Shown here piece after piece: positions 4,239 to 7,216 of a DNA stretch of 7,216 bases. Source of the stretch: Peptococcaceae bacterium BRH_c23 (lineage in GTDB: Bacteria > Bacillota_B > Desulfitobacteriia > Desulfitobacteriales > Desulfitobacteriaceae). The translations under genes were made by a program, and so were the position numbers. Numbering within the stretch: position 1 is the first letter of the stretch; the number at the start of each line of letters is the position of its first letter. The notes under the pieces were generated by a model that searched no databases, had not been told where the DNA came from, and worked only from the letters and a program-made list of their open reading frames with translations. Where the stretch lies: assembly GCA_000961805.1 (NCBI GenBank), contig LADV01000101.1, forward strand, positions 1-7,216, in the 5' to 3' direction.

Positions 4239-6320
4239 ATGGGTTCATACGTAAGAACACGAGCATTAACTCAAAGCACTAAACCTATAGAACATGACGA
4301 GGAATTGCGTACGTCTGTTTGCTGTCTTTGTAACGGTGGGTGTGGGATAAAAATCAGCCTAGATCAAGATGGAAAAATCAAGGCGGTTTTTGGTGATCCT
4401 GATAACCCTTATAATAAAGGAAAAATATGTTCTAAACCTATGGCAATTGCACAAACCCTTAGTGGCCCCTATAGGGTTAGATATCCTATGAAAAAGGTCA
4501 ATGGCTCGTTTGAAAGAATTAGTTGGGATGAGGCTTTAGATCTGATCGCACAAAAATATAACCAGTATATCCAGGAGAATGGTACAGGATCGATTGTGGG
4601 CATTACATCCAAAATTGGTGGGTCTTACAGTAAGTTAGCACATGGCATATTTTCATCGTTAACCGGTCTCGTGAATTACGGAACTGGACCGATCTGTACC
4701 GATTCGGAAGCGAATGTGCGTAAGAAGCTCTTCGGAGACGGTTCGGGAACAAGTCCTCTCTCCGATGTAGTCAATTCTAAGATTCTATTAATAGTTGGTA
4801 ACAATGCTGCCCAAACGAAGGCAGGACAATTCCATTGGATTACGGAAGCTAAGCGGACAGGGACGCGGATAGTGGTGATTGACACACGCTTTACAGAAAC
4901 AGCTCAGGCGGCTGACCTATTTATCCAGATCAGACCGGGAACGGACACTGCTTTAGGAATGGCGTTACTGAATTATGTCATCAAGAATAACCTCTATGAT
5001 CCAACGTTTGTGTCTGAACATACCAACGGCTTTGAAAAACTGGCACAGGATGTGAGTGCTTTTACAACGGAGCGCGCAGCTGAGATTACAGGAGTTCCCC
5101 AAAATGTTATTGAGAAATTAGCTCAAGATTTAGCTACATTAAAACCAGGCATGCTGTTTGAAGGTCGGGGTGTCGTTTGTGTTAATAATGCAGGAGCTTC
5201 AGTTTGGGCGTTTGAAGGCCTGATGGCTATACTGGGCAATATCGGCAAACCAGGGGCGGGTATTATTTCGCATATCAACAACACTGGTGGCATTATCAAT
5301 TTGATTCAGGCTAATGATGTTATGAAGCCTGATCGTAAAAGATCATCAAGTGCCCTCTACAAAGACATGGAAGAGGGAGACGTTAAAATGCTCTTGATCT
5401 CCGGGAATCCCTGCGTAACTTGGCCCGATAGCGCACGGATGAGTAAGGCGATTGAAGGACTGGATTTTGTGGTTAGTCATACCTTGGTGATGGACGACTC
5501 CGCTGTACTAGCAGACATTGTCCTTCCTGCGACCCACTGGTTAGAAGAAGCCGGAATGCAGGCAAGTGTGCATAGAGTTTTGCAGTGGAAAAATAAAGTT
5601 GTTGAGATACGTGGTGAAGAAAAATCTGGTGGGGATTTCTACCGTCTATTAGCAGAGCGTATGGGTTTACCGTCATCCTATTTCCCGGATTCCCCTGAAG
5701 CAGCGTGGGAGTTGGAAAGAAAATATAATAAGAATGTTACAGGTATTAGTAGGGAACGAATGCTGGAAACACCTGGTGGAGTACATTTTCCGTGTGCGGA
5801 AATTGGTAAGGAGACCGTGCGCCTATTTGCCAATTGTGTGTTCAAAACATCCTCTGGTAAAGTGGAGCTGACAGAAGTTAGTGACGCGCCCCTTGAGTAT
5901 GTGGATACCTTTGATGCCCCAGGTAATATTGGTTCCAGTCGTGAGGAATTCCCTTATCTCTTGAGCACAAATAAGGTGGCAAGCCACTACCATTCAGAAT
6001 GCCAATATAGTGATTGGGCTAATGAAATGGAACAACCTTATGTTGAAATGCATCCTCTGACCGCATTAGAGATAGGAGTTGAGAAAGGAAACCAAGTTAG
6101 AGTGGAGACGGTTACAGGATCGATCGTTTTGGCGGCAAAGATTACTCAGTCAGTACCGCGGGGTTTCCTCTCGACCCAACCTTACTTCGGATTTCAATCC
6201 CCTTATGGGCAAGCACCAGCCAATACTCTTTTTCCGGTAGCTGCTGATCCTGTTGGAGGTAACCTAGTTAGCAAAAACATTATGTGTAAGGCTAAAGCTG
6301 AAGGAGGTCAAGGATCATGA
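4239..6320 (+). CDS. Cytoplasmic molybdopterin (bis-MGD) oxidoreductase, DMSO reductase superfamily, substrate unknown
   Basis: This 693-residue catalytic subunit uses a molybdenum or tungsten bis-pterin guanine dinucleotide cofactor. The N-terminal [4Fe-4S] domain has C28/C31/C35 and C64 with the customary Lys two residues later (K66). The central domains hold TGPICTDSEAN, where C153 is the probable metal ligand, and the pterin-contact region SGNPCVTWPDS (about 388-398). The C-terminal pterin-binding domain runs from about 571 to 685 (MHPLTALEIGVEKGNQVRVET type motif, split here by position only). C153 is followed by Thr rather than the His required after Cys/Sec in formate dehydrogenases, so that function is unlikely. 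Polysulfide/thiosulfate reductase-like or another Cys-ligated group is more plausible. No twin-Arg signal is present, so it stays in the cytoplasm. It begins one base after the flavoprotein stop, preceded by a G-rich ribosome binding site (GAGGGGG), and overlaps the next gene by four bases. Confidence 0.9.
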   Translation: MGSYVRTRALTQSTKPIEHDEELRTSVCCLCNGGCGIKISLDQDGKIKAVFGDPDNPYNKGKICSKPMAIAQTLSGPYRVRYPMKKVNGSFERISWDEALDLIAQKYNQYIQENGTGSIVGITSKIGGSYSKLAHGIFSSLTGLVNYGTGPICTDSEANVRKKLFGDGSGTSPLSDVVNSKILLIVGNNAAQTKAGQFHWITEAKRTGTRIVVIDTRFTETAQAADLFIQIRPGTDTALGMALLNYVIKNNLYDPTFVSEHTNGFEKLAQDVSAFTTERAAEITGVPQNVIEKLAQDLATLKPGMLFEGRGVVCVNNAGASVWAFEGLMAILGNIGKPGAGIISHINNTGGIINLIQANDVMKPDRKRSSSALYKDMEEGDVKMLLISGNPCVTWPDSARMSKAIEGLDFVVSHTLVMDDSAVLADIVLPATHWLEEAGMQASVHRVLQWKNKVVEIRGEEKSGGDFYRLLAERMGLPSSYFPDSPEAAWELERKYNKNVTGISRERMLETPGGVHFPCAEIGKETVRLFANCVFKTSSGKVELTEVSDAPLEYVDTFDAPGNIGSSREEFPYLLSTNKVASHYHSECQYSDWANEMEQPYVEMHPLTALEIGVEKGNQVRVETVTGSIVLAAKITQSVPRGFLSTQPYFGFQSPYGQAPANTLFPVAADPVGGNLVSKNIMCKAKAEGGQGS
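6301..6308 (+). promoter_or_regulatory. Ribosome binding site inside the molybdopterin gene for the last subunit
   Basis: AAGGAGGT lies in the last codons of the catalytic gene, 8 bases before the ATG at 6317. That ATG overlaps the upstream TGA (ATGA), so the two subunits are probably made in a coupled, near-equal ratio. Confidence 0.85.
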
Positions 6321-6877
6321 GTCAGCACTCTATGTTAGTCGATGAGTCGCGATGCATTGAATGTAAGAGTTGTACCGTTGCCTGTAAACAAGAAAACAAC
6401 CTCCAAACGGGGGATTGGTGGTTAAGAGTATGGCGAAGGGAACAGCTAAAGGGGCATCTAGTTCGATATTATAATACTCAGTCATGTAGACATTGCGAAG
6501 ACCCTGTATGCCAGGTTGTATGCCCAGTGGGGGCTATTCAACGTGGGAAAGACGGCCTTGTAACCCAAAACAACGCAAAATGTCTTGGGTGTCATGTTTG
6601 TGCAACCGCTTGTCCGCATAGTGGAATGAAGATCATGACAAACGGTAAAGTGGGTAAATGTACACTTTGTAGGCATCGCTTAGAAAGAGGAAAAGATCCG
6701 GCGTGTGTATCTGTCTGTCCAGTAAATTCCCGAGTTTATGGTGAGCGCGAAGAACTTCTTCGTGAGGCAAGCGAACGTATGGAAGATTTGAGAGCCAAGG
6801 GAATGAGCGTCCATCTCGAAGGAGTGGATAAGGAGCAGAGTGTAGTAATGTATCTGACGGTTGACGCGGAAAACTAG
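6317..6877 (+). CDS. Four-cluster ferredoxin subunit, DmsB/PhsB/NrfC type
   Basis: This 186-residue protein is the usual electron-transfer partner of DMSO reductase family enzymes. Sixteen cysteines make four [4Fe-4S] sets: C13/C16/C19/C23, C57/C60/C65/C69, C89/C92/C95/C99 and C115/C118/C130/C134. A helical, charged C-terminal tail (about 140-186) has no equivalent in the CooF-like protein at the start of the operon. Motifs such as CRHCEDPVCQVVCPVGAI and CLGCHVCATACP are classic for DmsB/NrfC. No signal peptide is present. It overlaps the catalytic gene by four bases and is the last gene of the operon. No NrfD/PsrC/DmsC membrane anchor follows, so the complex appears soluble. Having two different four-cluster subunits in one operon suggests a long electron wire, or two separate electron inputs. 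Confidence 0.92.
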   Translation: MSQHSMLVDESRCIECKSCTVACKQENNLQTGDWWLRVWRREQLKGHLVRYYNTQSCRHCEDPVCQVVCPVGAIQRGKDGLVTQNNAKCLGCHVCATACPHSGMKIMTNGKVGKCTLCRHRLERGKDPACVSVCPVNSRVYGEREELLREASERMEDLRAKGMSVHLEGVDKEQSVVMYLTVDAEN

Positions 6878-7092
6878 GGAATAAACTTAAGGTCTAGGAG
6901 ATTCTGCTCTATTTGCATAACCCTTTCAAATGCTGTATCTGAGGGGTTATGTTAGAATTACTCATTGATTATAAGTGCAATACGTGCCTTATTAATAAAA
7001 AGTTAGTTTAACGTAAATTCATATGGCAGTTAGACTAAAACATGTATATACACATTTTGTCCAAAGTTTTTTCGAATAAACCGCTAAAAAGG
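6878..7092. other. Spacer between operon and tRNA, no gene seen
   Basis: This AT-rich stretch has no convincing reading frame. Besides the weak hairpin at 6916-6951 it contains a 10-bp palindrome TGTATATACA (7043-7052), about 40 bases before the tRNA promoter. Its function is unknown and it may be chance. Confidence 0.5.
6916..6951 (+). terminator. Weak hairpin after the molybdoenzyme operon, possible terminator
   Basis: CATAACCC (6916-6923) pairs perfectly with GGGTTATG (6944-6951), and G-U and A-T pairs extend the stem to about 11 bp around a 14-base loop. It sits 38 bases after the last stop codon, where termination is expected. No T tract follows, so it is a poor match to an intrinsic terminator. 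It may act as an mRNA 3' stabiliser or not at all. Confidence 0.35.
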
Positions 7093-7121
7093 TTGACATT
7101 TTAACAGCCTTCAGCTATACT
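7093..7121 (+). promoter_or_regulatory. Near-consensus sigma-A promoter of the tRNA gene
   Basis: TTGACA (7093-7098) is a perfect -35 box. TATACT (7116-7121) is a near-perfect -10 box at the ideal 17-base spacing. AT-rich DNA lies just upstream. Transcription would begin near 7128, about 13 bases before the mature tRNA 5' end, as is usual for stable RNA genes. Confidence 0.9.
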
Positions 7122-7140
7122 AAAAAAGTTCTCAAAACGT

Positions 7141-7216
7141 GGCCCGTTGGTCAAGCGGTCTAAGACACCGCCCTTTCACGGCGGTTACACGGGTTCGAAT
7201 CCCGTACGGGTCACCA
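7141..7216 (+). tRNA. tRNA-Glu (anticodon TTC)
   Basis: The 76-base cloverleaf is complete. The acceptor arm GGCCCGT (7141-7147) pairs with ACGGGTC, including one G-U pair. The anticodon stem is CCGCC/GGCGG (7168-7172 with 7180-7184) around loop CTTTCAC, with anticodon TTC at 7175-7177. The T arm ACGGG/CCCGT encloses TTCGAAT. CCA is encoded and is the last three bases of the window. It reads GAA and GAG codons, and charged tRNA-Glu also feeds tetrapyrrole synthesis in most bacteria. Further tRNA genes may follow outside the window. Confidence 0.97.

Noticed and set aside
4676..6676. Minus-strand frames opposite the molybdopterin and last ferredoxin genes
   Set aside because: They are antisense shadows; the + strand proteins carry complete family motifs.
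7043..7052. TGTATATACA palindrome as an operator
   Set aside because: It is short, AT-rich and about 40 bases from the tRNA promoter, so chance is the better explanation.

Overview
The window looks like a low-to-medium GC anaerobic Clostridia chromosome, and the gene content would fit a Desulfosporosinus/Desulfitobacterium-type organism. Strong AGGAGG-type ribosome binding sites, tightly packed operons, multi-cluster ferredoxins and a DUF1847 protein all point that way. The genus is inferred from general resemblance, not from a search. All protein genes are on the + strand.

Left block (1-1923): a membrane protein cut by the left edge, a TauE/SafE (TSUP) family anion transporter, and a Cys-rich DUF1847 protein. 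They form one transcription unit that ends at a very strong, symmetrical intrinsic terminator (about 1876-1923).

Middle block (1924-2505): about 580 bases without a conventional gene. It holds an inverted repeat (2054-2073) next to a sigma-A-like promoter (2078-2107). A long leader follows, carrying two small overlapping reading frames: 36 codons at 2199-2309, then a 55-codon frame at 2309-2476 interrupted by an in-frame TGA. A long-range inverted repeat (2321-2401) brackets that TGA.

Right block (2506-6877): a compact four-gene operon encoding a CooF-like protein with four [4Fe-4S] motifs, an FAD/NAD(P)-dependent oxidoreductase with a Cys42 matching the NADH oxidase/CoA-disulfide reductase family, a bis-MGD molybdopterin (or tungsten) oxidoreductase of the DMSO reductase superfamily with a probable Cys metal ligand, and a second four-cluster ferredoxin of the DmsB/PhsB/NrfC type. 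No subunit has a Tat signal, and no membrane anchor or dedicated chaperone gene is present. The simplest reading is a soluble cytoplasmic complex linking NAD(P)H, through flavin and iron-sulfur clusters, to a molybdenum or tungsten active site. The substrate is unknown. The active site does not look like formate dehydrogenase, and sulfur compounds are one possibility.

Right edge: a 263-base spacer with a weak hairpin, a near-consensus promoter (7093-7121) and a complete tRNA-Glu(TTC) gene whose encoded CCA is the last base of the window.
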